The notes beneath the pieces were generated by a model. The model did not search any database, was not told where the DNA came from, and was given only the letters and a program-made list of their open reading frames with translations. The translations under genes and the position numbers were made by a program. Of a DNA stretch of 64,000 bases, positions 34,649-45,380 are shown in pieces. The stretch's first letter is position 1; every line of letters begins with the position of its first letter. The stretch comes from Plasmopara viticola (Eukaryota; Oomycota; Peronosporomycetes; Peronosporales; Peronosporaceae): assembly GCA_001695595.3 (NCBI GenBank), contig MBPM02000006.1, positions 1,302,001-1,366,000 on the forward strand, written 5' to 3'.

Positions 34649-35897
34649 TTAATGGCGGGTTGGAGCCTTAGTGGAAGGAGGATGGGGAGGGGCAGATGGA
34701 GTAATTCCAGTTTGAGAAGTGGGGGGCCCAGTTGGAGTGATCCCCCATTTAGACCGGAGGGACCTAGGGTGAGTGGTGAGCGTCCTAGACTGGATTTTCG
34801 GTGTCTTAGACGGGACTGTCGTTGGACTAATGGTGTTTTCCGCTTCAATCGATTTCATACCAAGCTCATGAACCAAGTAACCTTGGTTCCACAACTTTTC
34901 AAATGCCATCTCGTAAAATGTGCCAATCTCCTGACCTCCATTGCAAACACCGTCGCTCTCTCCTGGGGCTTTAATCCACAACAAGTAATCCACATTCGGA
35001 AAGTTGGTTTCCGACGTAGGTGGAGCACCAATACCTGCCGTGAGCATGTTGCAATGGTCCTCATTTGAAGGCGCACTATGTAGATAATAACAAAACAGAA
35101 AAGTTAGTGATACGAGACACCATCCGTCACGTCAACAAGCAAAACACGTACACATAGTTCCTGCTCGTGTCGATGATACAATTTAGTTCAGTCGATTGGG
35201 TGGCATTTCGAAATTTAGCGCAAAACTCGACCATCTCGGAAGTGCTACGGTAGTTGCGTGTGTTGAGAACGATGCCGCGTAAGCGCTTCAACGCATTGAG
35301 TCCCTCAACGACAGGAATAATCTTCAAAAAGAGATGTTCGTACATGAGCGTCCAGTAGCCAAGATCCAAGTACAGCTCCGCCTTCGCGTTCTTTGCAAGG
35401 GCTTCAATAGCAATTTTGAGATTCTCAAGGTATCCAGATTTTTCACCACACCCAGTATCATCCACTTGGAGTGCAGCAGCATCAGGCTCGATGATATAAA
35501 GCACCTTTCGGTCACCAACGCCGGTAGTCAGATCCTTGAGGAACTCTTCGTAGGCGGCCGTGCTATCGACCGAACCAGCAGTTGAGACTCCACTTTGACA
35601 GTCCTTGTTTGGGAGACCGTAAACGACAATGGTCATAAGCGAGTCCTCAGGGCACTCAGAAGTGATGTTTTGAAGCATCATGGCTCGATCAGCGGCCGAC
35701 AGACGATCAGTGTACCAAGCAGCAATTGGATAGTCCTCCAAGGCATCGATTGCATAAGCAAGGTGTGGGTGCTCGGTCTTGGCTCGACCATATGAAATAG
35801 GCGGAATGGAACATAATTTGTCTGCATCAACGTTGAGGGCAGACATGCTCAAGGCGAGCGACGCCATTGAGATGGCCGAACGCAATGTTTTGGTCAT
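34649..35897 (-). CDS. GH6 family cellulase (1,4-beta-glucan hydrolase), copy 1
   Basis: A secreted glycoside hydrolase family 6 enzyme, expected to cleave beta-1,4-glucan (cellulose) by inversion. The start is ATG 35897; codons further upstream stay open but contain no earlier ATG. Exon 1 is 35897-35152, exon 2 35075-34649, with a 76 bp intron (GTACGT...ACATAG); 390 residues in all. Residues 1-25 form a signal peptide. VVYGLPNKDC (91-100, with D99) is the first GH6 signature, with Lys for the usual Arg. YIIEPDAAAL holds the second (D139, the proton donor). WIKAPGESDG (about 282-291) holds the further conserved Asp. After residue ~320 a Ser/Thr/Pro-rich tail follows and no carbohydrate-binding module is seen. 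It is 90% or so similar to the copy at 57600-58840. It is probably used on plant or its own cell walls. Confidence 0.9.
35076..35151 (-). other. Intron of GH6 copy 1
   Basis: 76 bp, GTACGT donor and ATAG acceptor. Removing it joins ...DTSRNY-V to APSNEDHCN..., which restores the conserved GH6 order; the paralogue has a matching 77 bp intron. Confidence 0.85.
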
Positions 35898-36044
35898 GGC
35901 ACGAAGTGGGAGGTGGTGTTGCGCGCTAGGATGCGAATTGAATAATAATTGGATTCCAAAGCATAACTTTGATGAGTCCCAATTGGCTTGCGCACATTCA
36001 GGAATTGCATCAGAGATCGGTAGTCGACGGATAGGCTCAATCAA

Positions 36045-37536
36045 ATATGTGCGCCAATTACAGTAAGATTCTAGTCTTCTCGATAACTTGTCAGTGTGCT
36101 GGAGACAAAAAGTGCACGCTTATTAAGTGAACTACCACTCTTTATGTTGACTTGGAAGTGGACCAGTGGATAAATCCTATTGAATTTGTAAATGTCGTCG
36201 CATTGCCATGAGAAGATGACCGGAGTATAATGATCAAGTGACCTTAGATATTATTTTGAGGCTATGTATACTAAGCTCACACGCATTTTCAGCTCTGTTT
36301 TATCTGCGCATATCTTAGAACTTTCCTTTACAACTTCTCATCGGTTTTGATTGGTGAAATATTGAAAACTTGCCTAAAAACTATGTACGGAACGATGTCT
36401 ATGGTCATAAAACAGGAGTCCTCGAAATGCTGTCGCGTCGTGTATTTTAGGATAAGCACGCAAGATTTACGCGACCCAAAAACACGATATCGGCTTTGCC
36501 GATGATAGCCCATTCCCTTGAAGATATTGTAAAGGTTTGAACAAAGTGGCTGCATAAATTGTTTATGGCCAGATTCTTTCTATTTTGACAGGTGATACTT
36601 TGAAGAATAAATAAGACGACGCAAACAAAATCAGATAAGATTTAAGAAGATGCTGATGTTTATCAAAATTGCCGAATAACAAATGATGCTGATGTTATTA
36701 GCGAAGCGGATCGCGTAGTTACGTACACATTGTGTGCTTAAGAGCGCAAGCGATTGACCTGGAAGCTGTTGCAAGTCCCAGGATCAGCATTTCTCTATGA
36801 GATTTTAGCCACTGATTGTAGCGACTTGGGAGAATGCTGTTACCGCAGTCAGCGATTGCAACTACCAAAAGGACGTACCATCGCTCACTGGCACTCTTAA
36901 AGACTTATTACGGGAACTTACGCCTTGTTTTTGACCGCGATAGTATATGTCCGATTTTTTTATTTTTTTGCTAAGTAAGAATTGTGTAGTACAACTCCTG
37001 CTAAGCTGAAAAGTGAAGTTTTCAGAATTCGTTCAGGTCCCCCTTACCTGAACAATAGAACTGATTTTGGTGCGCATATCTAATTCTGCGTGCTGCATCG
37101 AACGTCAATCCCTTTTGATCGAAATGAGTAAGCGGTCATTCTATCACAAAGTATATTTTCTGGATGCATCTCCTGTGTGAGGTACTGCGTAAATCGTAGC
37201 TGCTGTAGAATCCTATGCCTACGCGAGAAGATTGTCTTGTAAATTTTTATAATGATTAAATCTTTTTTTGGATGATTAATGTAGAGATGGACTAAAACGG
37301 CCTCAATCACGGATAACAGTGTGCGCGTCTCATTTCAACTCTCTCGCCGTAAAGCCCGGCAAACACTGGTGTTTCACTGGTCCTGAGAACACAAGAAGAA
37401 CACTTGAAATCAGTCTACCTTCTGAATACCATTTTGTTCCATCTGTGCTCACACTTCCTTGCTCATAAGCAAAAATTTTTAGAATTTACAAATATGTTTA
37501 GCCCAGTACTCTTTTTATAGATGGCTTAAGAGTAGG
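36045..37536. other. GH6 upstream region and spacer
   Basis: Up to about 36300 the sequence is related to the upstream region split by element C at 42071/45145, for example the CGCATTGCCATGAGAAG block, so it belongs to the duplicated GH6 unit. Beyond that no gene is visible. Confidence 0.5.
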
Positions 37537-37548
37537 TGTCACGTAACC

Positions 37549-37945
37549 GTCGTCACCGGCAAAAGTGCCGGTGACGACTATTGCACAAAAGATTAAAATA
37601 TATCCAAAATATATTGGCATTAGTACTATCTATACGAATAGATATCTATGGAATTTACGACCAGAAGGCAGTTCCAGATTTCCCACAATTATTGAGAACC
37701 AACAGACTTTATTGGGTTGAAGTATCAAAAGCTAGATGAAATAAATATGATGGCTTTTAGAATGGTAGCAGTAGGCCACTAGTTGAGCTGTAGCAAGAAA
37801 ATTAATCGAAAGAGCTCTTCATTTAGATCACTTCTCAATTCGATTCAACCAACAAAAACTACTCCTGTTCAACGACTTCACCTCGCCCGCTTCAGCTTCG
37901 TCCGAAGGCCGACTTTAGTCAGCTTCATCCGCGACTATGTTATAT
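37549..37945 (-). repeat. Dispersed repeat, copy 2, with perfect hairpin end
   Basis: Reverse-orientation relative of 32905-33270. At its outer edge, GTCGTCACCGGC (37549-37560) and GCCGGTGACGAC (37567-37578) form a perfect 12 bp inverted repeat around AAAAGT. A TGTCACGTAACC just outside could be an LTR start. The other copy keeps only a diverged form of the hairpin. Confidence 0.55.
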
Positions 37946-40900
37946 AGTAGCACTTCATTTTCAAGATTTCAAGGCAACGGTCCTCGTGGTCACACGGCGA
38001 AGCGAGTCATCCAGTGATTACTGGTACGACCCAAATAGTGGGTGAAGGATTGTCTTACAGTACGAACTTAAATCCAGTGGTCGGTTAGTGTGGTTGCACG
38101 CTTGTCTAGTACATACATCTGGAACTCCTTCAATTGGTCTGTGGTTTTGTGCTTTTGCCGTTTGGGAGATACCTGTTCGGCTTATGAAACCACGAAGAAT
38201 AACCTCCACTTGGCTTTGCTTGATTTACATTCAATGTACATTTGCGAGCAGTGAGCAAGTACTTGCCCATAGATCAAATTTATGCTAATGCACGCAAAAT
38301 TTTCTTGGCAAAAAGTAGCAATCTTTTTTTCATACTCGACAAAAATGTCCCGTTAAGATCGAGGCTCCACTATGTAAATCAGCTATATTATTTCAGAAAG
38401 CCTGACGATAGAAGCTTGAGCTCGCCAACTACTCGTTTGATTACAGTACAGGATACTAGGAAGTAGAAGCAGGGCAAAGCCCAGCATTCAACAGACTAAA
38501 GAGACGAGTTGTAGATGCCAATCTCGATTTTATGGTTTATCAAAAGTGGTACTTTCTGCCATCTCGAATAGTATCTGTAATTGGACAATGTTGCGCTCAC
38601 AGATTTTGTATAAAGATTCGGCTCACATTTCGTCGCTAGTCTTCAGTTTTTGACGGGATATACGCATTTTTTATGAAAAAAATAGTGCAGAATTTTTATG
38701 TTCGAGCCAAATCTCGTGTATGACAATACGATGGACGTTGCACGCTTCATAAGCGCGAATATACATAATTGCTATGTACAGTAAATATCATTTTAATAGT
38801 GGTGCAACTCAGCATAACTGATTATCTGTAGAACAAGAGTATGGTAGAATGATCATTTTTCTCGAAAAGCAAAGCAGGATGAGTATAGCTGAGAAGCAAA
38901 GCTGAGTTGTAAACGTCACATTCCAAGAGCTAGTAGCCACTTACCAACCACCATGTATAAGGTTTTTGCCCTGTATAGTGAAGGATATTTATGGTGTCTG
39001 CTGGTATGTTGTACAGTTGCGATGACAAGAGTCTTTTTCGTTATATCTGTGAGGTTTTACCATACATATACATATCTATACATAATCTGATGTATAAACA
39101 TGTTTGCCTAAACTCTTAGCGAAATTAGTGTTACGCCGTTCCGACCATTTGATTGAATAAAAAGTGAACTTCACGATCGGTTTTCACGCTCAATTTTACC
39201 CCCATTTTATGTTACTGGGATCGTAGTACAGCAAATGAGCGGCGCAGTGGACAGCAGCGGCTTATGGGGACGAGCGGCACATACGGCATACAAGGTAACA
39301 GTCTGAGACTTGACAATAGAAGAGCATTTGCATGGCAAAGTGAATGGCAATTATGTGCAAAAGTGGGACTTCGAATAAGCCTAGCAACGCCATGTAATAT
39401 CCCACAGAATAGTGTCTACGATCACCAGCCTTCCATTATGACTACCTGTTCTACTCACTTCCTTCTGCGATGATTGTATTAGGCCAAAGTCGCCGTTTGA
39501 GCTTTCCTGTTTTAAGAAGATGTCGAAGCGTGAGATTACATTACCCAAAGAAAAAATAAAGCAGCTGTCCTGTACATAACCATGAAACAACTCGCAGTAT
39601 GGTAGCTCATACCAAATAAATAACTACCTACTAGTTTTTTGCAACATTATGCGCCGTAATGCACAAAGATGTAACCCCTTACTCAAATAGATGACCTCAA
39701 GGCGGAAAAAGGTTAAGTCAGAAATCTTTGGCTGACGCCTCATAATGTAGCTCAAATTGCAGAATAATATATACCGCCATGCAAATGACAACATTCATCT
39801 GCGCTACGTATGCTTGAAATGACATGTGCGTAGCTCTACTAGAAGAACGAAGGAGTGTTACTTGGATTTATATACCTCGTTTCAAATTTGCGAGAGGACA
39901 CGTCGTGGTGGCATAGATGTTAGGCTACTACATTGCAGTCAAGGAACATTTATAGCTCGTCTCAAGTAGCCTGACAACCAAATCATTGAGAAAGATGGAA
40001 TATCTGATTCTTTTGTATGCCGAAAAAATGTACTAATGCTAAATTAAGCTTCTTACCCTTTTATATCTAAGGCGATAGCTGCTAATTTTTTCGTCGGTCT
40101 GATACGTAGCAAGAAGATCTGCTTTGCTTCGGTAAACAATTATTAACTTTTCCACGTTCTACACATGGCATGTAGTGAGCTAGTTAAAGCTTACAAATCA
40201 CTTGTTGGGTCTGCATAATCGTCGACTCAACCGCTTGATCTACAGCACGCTACATCTACTTCGGTGATACCAGTCGCTTATTTACGAACAAATGGACGCG
40301 ACCTACCAGGGCGTTTCGGAATACTATATACACCTGATACAGACAGTGACGTATGCGGCGTTAAGCGAGTAATCTGCCCCGTAAGCACCACTCTGTAAAG
40401 CCGTACAGCTTTAGGCTATTTTTGCGAGCATCGCTCCAGACCATTATTTTCAGCGCCTCTATCGTCAAAATTGATTCTATCATACCGACTGACTAAGCCC
40501 TATGATCATTAGTGCTTCTGTCTCTGTTTTGTGGTAAATTAATGAGCCGCAAGGACCTCTAAGGTCTCCAATTAACTTAGACATTATGACATTTGTGCAT
40601 AAAAATGATATGGAGTCCTAGACTAAGTAGCGTTGAGCGCTACAGAAATAAAAAGATGTTTTCTTTTGGTGCACTGCATTTCAGCGGAATCTTTCGTTCA
40701 CGAATCCAAACAAGACAATATCATTTGAGAGCTCAAAACGTCTCAGACTCTTTTGATAGTGGAGAGACGGGAGAAGTTGCTTGACCGCCAAGTCGACAAT
40801 CAATGTCTAGGGTATACTGAATCTATCAATGTCCTCACCAAATATCAAGCCAGACTTACGTACTTGATCACTATGGATCGCTTAGAAATGAGTCCTTATC

Positions 40901-41278
40901 GAACTTCAGCTTCCCGTTGAATATTGATCTTTAGCAGAAAAAGGTTATCCTGAGTAGATAGTACTAGGCATTGTCGTTTTCTTCTGGTGTGCCACATTAC
41001 AAGTGTGTCTAAAGTATTAGCGCTAACGATTTTAGTGAGCTTGGCGCAATGAACATATCATCCAACGACGGCTAGCATTCCAACATAATAAGAACCTCCT
41101 GATACCAGCATGCAGCTTGAAACTCATACATCTTCCTTGTCTTTTCTAGTACGGCTTCGAATAATAGAAACATTGCAGTATCTACGAACACTTGTTCTGG
41201 TTGCCGCTCCGTATTCGGACCGTTTTAGACTTCAAATAGCACTACATGGTCACTTTCACGGCCTCCCGACGGGAGTCA
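37946..41278. other. Long region without a recognisable gene
   Basis: Frames up to 76 codons only. A frame at 38242-38466 is moderately protein-like. Nothing here can be assigned. Confidence 0.4.
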
Positions 41279-41500
41279 TTATTCAAAAAAACGCACAAAA
41301 AATGAGTTTGTTCGCATAAATTTAGGTGTGCAAGCCTCATGTGCTAAACCTAGTTTGGTTAAGATCTTAAATGGTCCAACAATGCGCGGGCACAAATTCG
41401 TCTTAAACACAGTGGTAATTGCATTTGTAAGTTGAACTATAGTATAAAATTGCACCCAGTCCGCAATTTTCAATTGGTTTCCTTCCAAATCATACAATTA
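41279..41500 (-). pseudogene. Ty3/gypsy integrase C-terminal fragment
   Basis: The minus-strand translation contains KTNLCPRIVGPFKILTKLG, then KFMRTNSFFVRF. This corresponds to the conserved stretch after the gypsy integrase core (K-x-x-PR-x-x-GPF-x-x and the M-R-x-H-x-x-F segment). Only ~70 codons survive and the flanks are unrelated. It ends about 80 bp from the GH6 fragment at 41581. Confidence 0.7.
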
Positions 41501-41580
41501 TATATATTTGTCGCCTACCTATATTACGACACGAGCGAATTCGACAAAATGTCTTTGGCGTGCGAAAGGGCTGCTTTCGG

Positions 41581-42071
41581 CTAGCTGCTGATCAATCGGC
41601 ACCCTTTAATTCTAGCTACATGATGCTTGAAGCATCGTAATTCTATCAGTGGCTGACATACAATCAGTATACCAAGCAGCAATAGAGTCCTTCTCCAAGG
41701 TATCGATTGCATATATAAGGTGTGAACCTTGGACTGGCTCGCGGACCTTAAGAAATGGATGAATGAAACATACTTAGTCTGCATCAACGTTAGAAAGAGC
41801 GACACCATAGTGGTGGCCGAATGCAATGTCTTAGTCATGGCACGAAGCGGAACTTTGAGTTGCACGCTAAAACGCAAATTAAAAAACGAAGGAACGTCGA
41901 GTATATAAGTCACCTTTATCTCAAGCGAAGTGCTGCCTCGCGCATGACCGGGAAGCGCATCTGAAAATGGCAGTCGACAGATAGGCACAATACACAGTGC
42001 AATGCTAATCCATCAACATAGCTGCTGCACTTCATTTTTGGTCAACTGGGGTGCTAGCTGTCGTGCGGTAG
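41581..42071 (-). pseudogene. GH6 5' fragment (signal peptide and N-terminus)
   Basis: A minus-strand match to the first ~80 codons of the intact GH6 genes. It reads PLRAMTKTLHSATTMVSL at the start, then, after a frameshift, the HPHLxYAIDALEE and YTDRLS blocks up to the MLQNI region, and then stops abruptly. The ATG lies at about 41838. No catalytic motif remains. Sequence upstream of the ATG to 42071 continues into GH6-like upstream sequence, which is then interrupted by copia element C and resumes at 45145. Confidence 0.78.
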
Positions 42072-42217
42072 TGTTGAGAAGAAAGTAGAAACGAAGTGAA
42101 TATATCTATCCTGACCAATGAACGGCTATCATATGTAACTACTAATTGTGACGTACTCGTAATATACTGTGAAGCCATCCACCTGTTCAACAAGCATTCA
42201 GCGGTGTAATTTTAACA
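42072..42217 (-). repeat. 3' LTR of element C
   Basis: 146 bp with TG...CA ends. Confidence 0.93.
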
Positions 42218-42230
42218 CTCCCACTCACCG

Positions 42231-44950
42231 TTAATGCTGTGTGTCCTTAGTTGCTGACTTGGGCTTGAACCGGAGGCTTCGCGCAGATACTTCAGCATCT
42301 TGGTTTCAAGCGCCTTGGTTAGCATATCTGCAATCTGACTCTTCGTATCAATGTAGCCAATCTTGAGTAATCCATGCTGTACGTTCTCCCGAATAAAGTG
42401 ATGTCTGATGTTCACGTGCTTTGTACGTGCGTGGTAGCCCGTGTTGTTTGCCAAAGCTATCGCCTCTCTATTATCTTCCCATATTTGCGTGCCTCCCACT
42501 TGTTCTTGACCCATGTCCTTGAGCATTGCGCGCGCCCAAAGTATTTCTTGTGTGCACATGCTAAGCGCCATATACTCTGCTCCTGCGGAACTTAGTGCAA
42601 CGGCTCACTGATACTTGGACTTGAATACGACTGGAGCTTTACCAATGTTGATCAGCACACCTGAGATAGATCGTCTGTCATCGGTGTTGCTACCCCGGTC
42701 AGCATCTGAAAAATCTTCAACAATCACCTTTCCCGTCCCTCTTTGGTAAACGATCCCATGATGACGTGTCGAGTTTAAGTAGCGCAATACACGAATTGCG
42801 GCGTTCCAATGTGGTAACCCCGGATTCTCGAGAAATCGAGACAGTTGTGTCACGATGTAAGCGACGTCCGGCCGAGTGCAAGATGTAACATATAGCAGAC
42901 ATCCAATTAGTGACCGGTATGGTCTTGACCGCATCTCTGAACGCTCAGCTTTTGTACTTGGAGACTGTGGTGTTGACAGCTTGAGACCGGACGTACACGG
43001 ATTGTCGACGTTCTTGGCGTTTTTCTGTCCAAATCGCTCAGCCACGTCGCTAGTGTAGCGTGTTTGCTTGATCATTAGTGTGGAAGCTATCATGGCGTGG
43101 TCGATCTCCATGCCCAAGATGAATTTCGCCATACCGAGATCCTTCATCTTGAAAACATCTATAAGCATTCCCTCGACCTCTAGAATCTCGTCGCTCGTCT
43201 TGGCTGCAATGATCATATCATCGACATAAAGACATACGTACACAAAACCTTGTTCCACCTTCTTCATGTAGACGCATTGATCCGCTCCGCAACTTTTAAA
43301 AATGTTCTTCTTGAAGACGTGGTCGATCGTCTTGTTCCAAGCGCTTGCAGCTTGCTTAAGTCCATATATAGCTTTGTTCAGCTGACACGCAAATCCTTGA
43401 GCTCCCTTAACACCAATTGGAACTTCCATGTGAACACGATCCGACAGCACAATGTTGAGAAAGGCGGTGTCGACGTCCAGCTGTTCCATTTTGTAGCCTT
43501 ATACCGCACACACTGCGAGTACAATTTATTTGAGTTCATGTTGGCCACTGTAGAGTAAGTCTCGAAAAAATCCACGCCGTATTTCTGCCTAGAACCTTTA
43601 GCGACCAATCGCGCTTTGTAGCGCACAACACATCCATTCTGGTCACGCTTTTAACAAAGACCCAGCGGCATCCAATCGTACGTCCAATTGATTCTCGTGG
43701 AACGAGTGTCCATGTTTTTGGTTTTGTGATGCGACTGTAATTCGGCGTCCATCGCTTGTCGCCACTGTTCTGCCTTGTCACTAGACATTGCCTGCGCATA
43801 CGTGATAGGCAAGTCTGAATCTTCACCAACACTCACAGCGTAAGCGAGAATAGCTTCAGCTATCAGGCCGTCTTCATCAATCCTTGCACGCTTTGGGGAT
43901 GGTGGTCCTTCACTTCCTCCCAGACTTTCATCGGCATCTGATCCGTTTTCCAGCAACAACATTGGTTCATACGTATGCCTTGAACGTTCCACTTACGGTC
44001 GAAATACCAATCGATCTTCCTGTGCATCCAGTGTAGGAGTTCTGTACTCTGTCAATTCAGAGTATACTGAGGTCAGTAATCGAAGCATCTCGACCCTTGA
44101 AGTCGGTCAAGTCACTTCGGTGAGGGGTTATGTGTGACGTCGCACCACTGTCGATCAGCCAGCTTACTGATTGCTCATCCCCCACAGCAAACACTGCATC
44201 ATTACCGCTATAACAGTTTCTGGAACGGTTCTCAGCAGCTGGACAGTCCCGCTTCATATGATCAGTCTGGTCACAATTGAAGCATTTCCCCCGAAAACCG
44301 CCGCCTTTGCGTGGCGCGTAAATTTTGCGGCCACTTCCTCGTCTGCCCTTGATCCGTCCATCATTGTCTGTGGCTCAGAACGCTTTCTCACTTGCTTCCT
44401 TCTTCTGTAGTCTGTCTGACTCCTTCAACAGCTTCTCCTTGACTTCGATCAGAGTGATGTCCTTGGCGTTCTCCACGATAGAAGATATTATTTCATATTC
44501 TGCCGGCAAGCTGCTCAGAAACACCACTAGCTGTCTTGATTCATCCACCGGCTCTCCCGTCATCTGGAGTCCCGCGACAAGCTCAACGAACGCATCCAGA
44601 TGCTCTACCATGTAAGTGCCACTCTCCATCTTGAACTCATGAAGGCGCCGTGTCATCGTGACACGGTTGTGCAGAGTGGAACGATGGTAGAAATTGCGAA
44701 GCGTTCCCCGTGCCTCCAAGGCACAAGTAGCAGACCGAATTTTGGTCTGGTGTTAAATATCGACGCCCTGGGCAATTATACTTAATGCCTTGGCGATATT
44801 CACGAGCCACGTCTCCGTTATTTCGCTCTCGTCCTTCGCACCCATAATGTGTCCCAGAAGCCCTTTTCTTGCGAGGGCCATCCTCATGTTAAACTCCCAA
44901 TGGTAGTAGCTACCATCTCCTAGGAGGACTTCGGTGCGCTTGATAGTCAT
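42231..44950 (-). pseudogene. Gag-Pol pseudogene of copia element C
   Basis: Starts at ATG 44948-44950 and ends at TAA 42231-42233. Retained: Gag (to ~44380), the zinc knuckle (near 44250), protease WLIDSGATSHIT (near 44150), the C-terminal linker (43992-43651), RT with LDVDTAFLN and LYVDDMIIA (43489-42605) and RNase H (42571-42231). The integrase is deleted at about 44090-44100. Additional stops include a CAA-to-TAA change near 44755 and an AGA-to-TGA change near 42605, so the product is not autonomous and is probably not made. Confidence 0.93.
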
Positions 44951-44985
44951 GGCGGTGAAGGTGTGGTGATGGGAGGCTGTTGTTT

Positions 44986-44998
44986 GCGGCTGTTAACC
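44986..44998 (-). promoter_or_regulatory. Primer-binding site of element C
   Basis: GGTTAACAGCCGC on the minus strand, adjoining the 5' LTR; identical to A and B. Confidence 0.78.
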
Positions 44999-45144
44999 TG
45001 TTGAGAAGAAAGTAGAAACCGAAGTGAATATATTTATCCTGACCAATGAACGGCTACCATATGTAACTACTAATTGTGACGTACTTGTAATTACTATGAA
45101 GCCATCCACCTGTTCAACATGCATTCAGCGGTGTAATTTTAACA
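44999..45144 (-). repeat. 5' LTR of element C
   Basis: 146 bp with TG...CA ends. Confidence 0.93.
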
Positions 45145-45380
45145 GGTAACTTGTCTTTTTTTAAGCAAAAGAAGATACTATAAGCTAGATGGGACATATA
45201 AGGCTTCGAACAATTAACTAAGAATGAGCTAAAGTACATGTTTACTTGTGTTGTAAGTTGGGCATTGCCACGAGAAGGGAGTGACCACGACAAATTTATG
45301 ACAAAGGCTAACGTACACGTAGAACCTTGGGATACTTAAGTCACATGCATTTTCACATCTTCAAAGGGATGTGGGTAGAG
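45145..45380 (-). other. Displaced upstream half of a GH6 duplicon
   Basis: A block near 45293-45340 (ACAAAGGCTAACGTACACGTAGAACC) matches 59078-59110 upstream of the intact GH6 copy 2, and GCATTGCCACGAGAAG near 45265 matches upstream of copy 1. This is the promoter-side half of the GH6 fragment at 41581-42071, separated from it by element C. Confidence 0.65.

Larger units (their letters stand above)
42072..45144 (-). mobile_element. Copia element C (integrase-deleted derivative)
   Basis: A 3.07 kb minus-strand element with 146 bp LTRs at 42072-42217 and 44999-45144. The flanks GGTAG (42067-42071) and GGTAA (45145-45149) agree at 4 of 5 positions, a slightly mutated target duplication. It is the same subfamily as B (Gag N-terminus MTIKRTEVLLGDGSYYHWEF). 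Relative to B, about 1.39 kb is missing between the protease region and the acidic linker, exactly at a short CAAGG-type microhomology. Integrase is thereby removed. The LTRs differ at about seven positions. Confidence 0.95.

Noticed and set aside
36042..36044. Longer GH6 copy 1 product starting at 36044
   Set aside because: That codon is TTG, not ATG; the paralogue also starts at MTKTL, and that start gives the signal peptide.
37549..37578. Perfect hairpin considered as a transcription terminator
   Set aside because: No bacterial context and no T-run; it is better explained as the end of a dispersed repeat.
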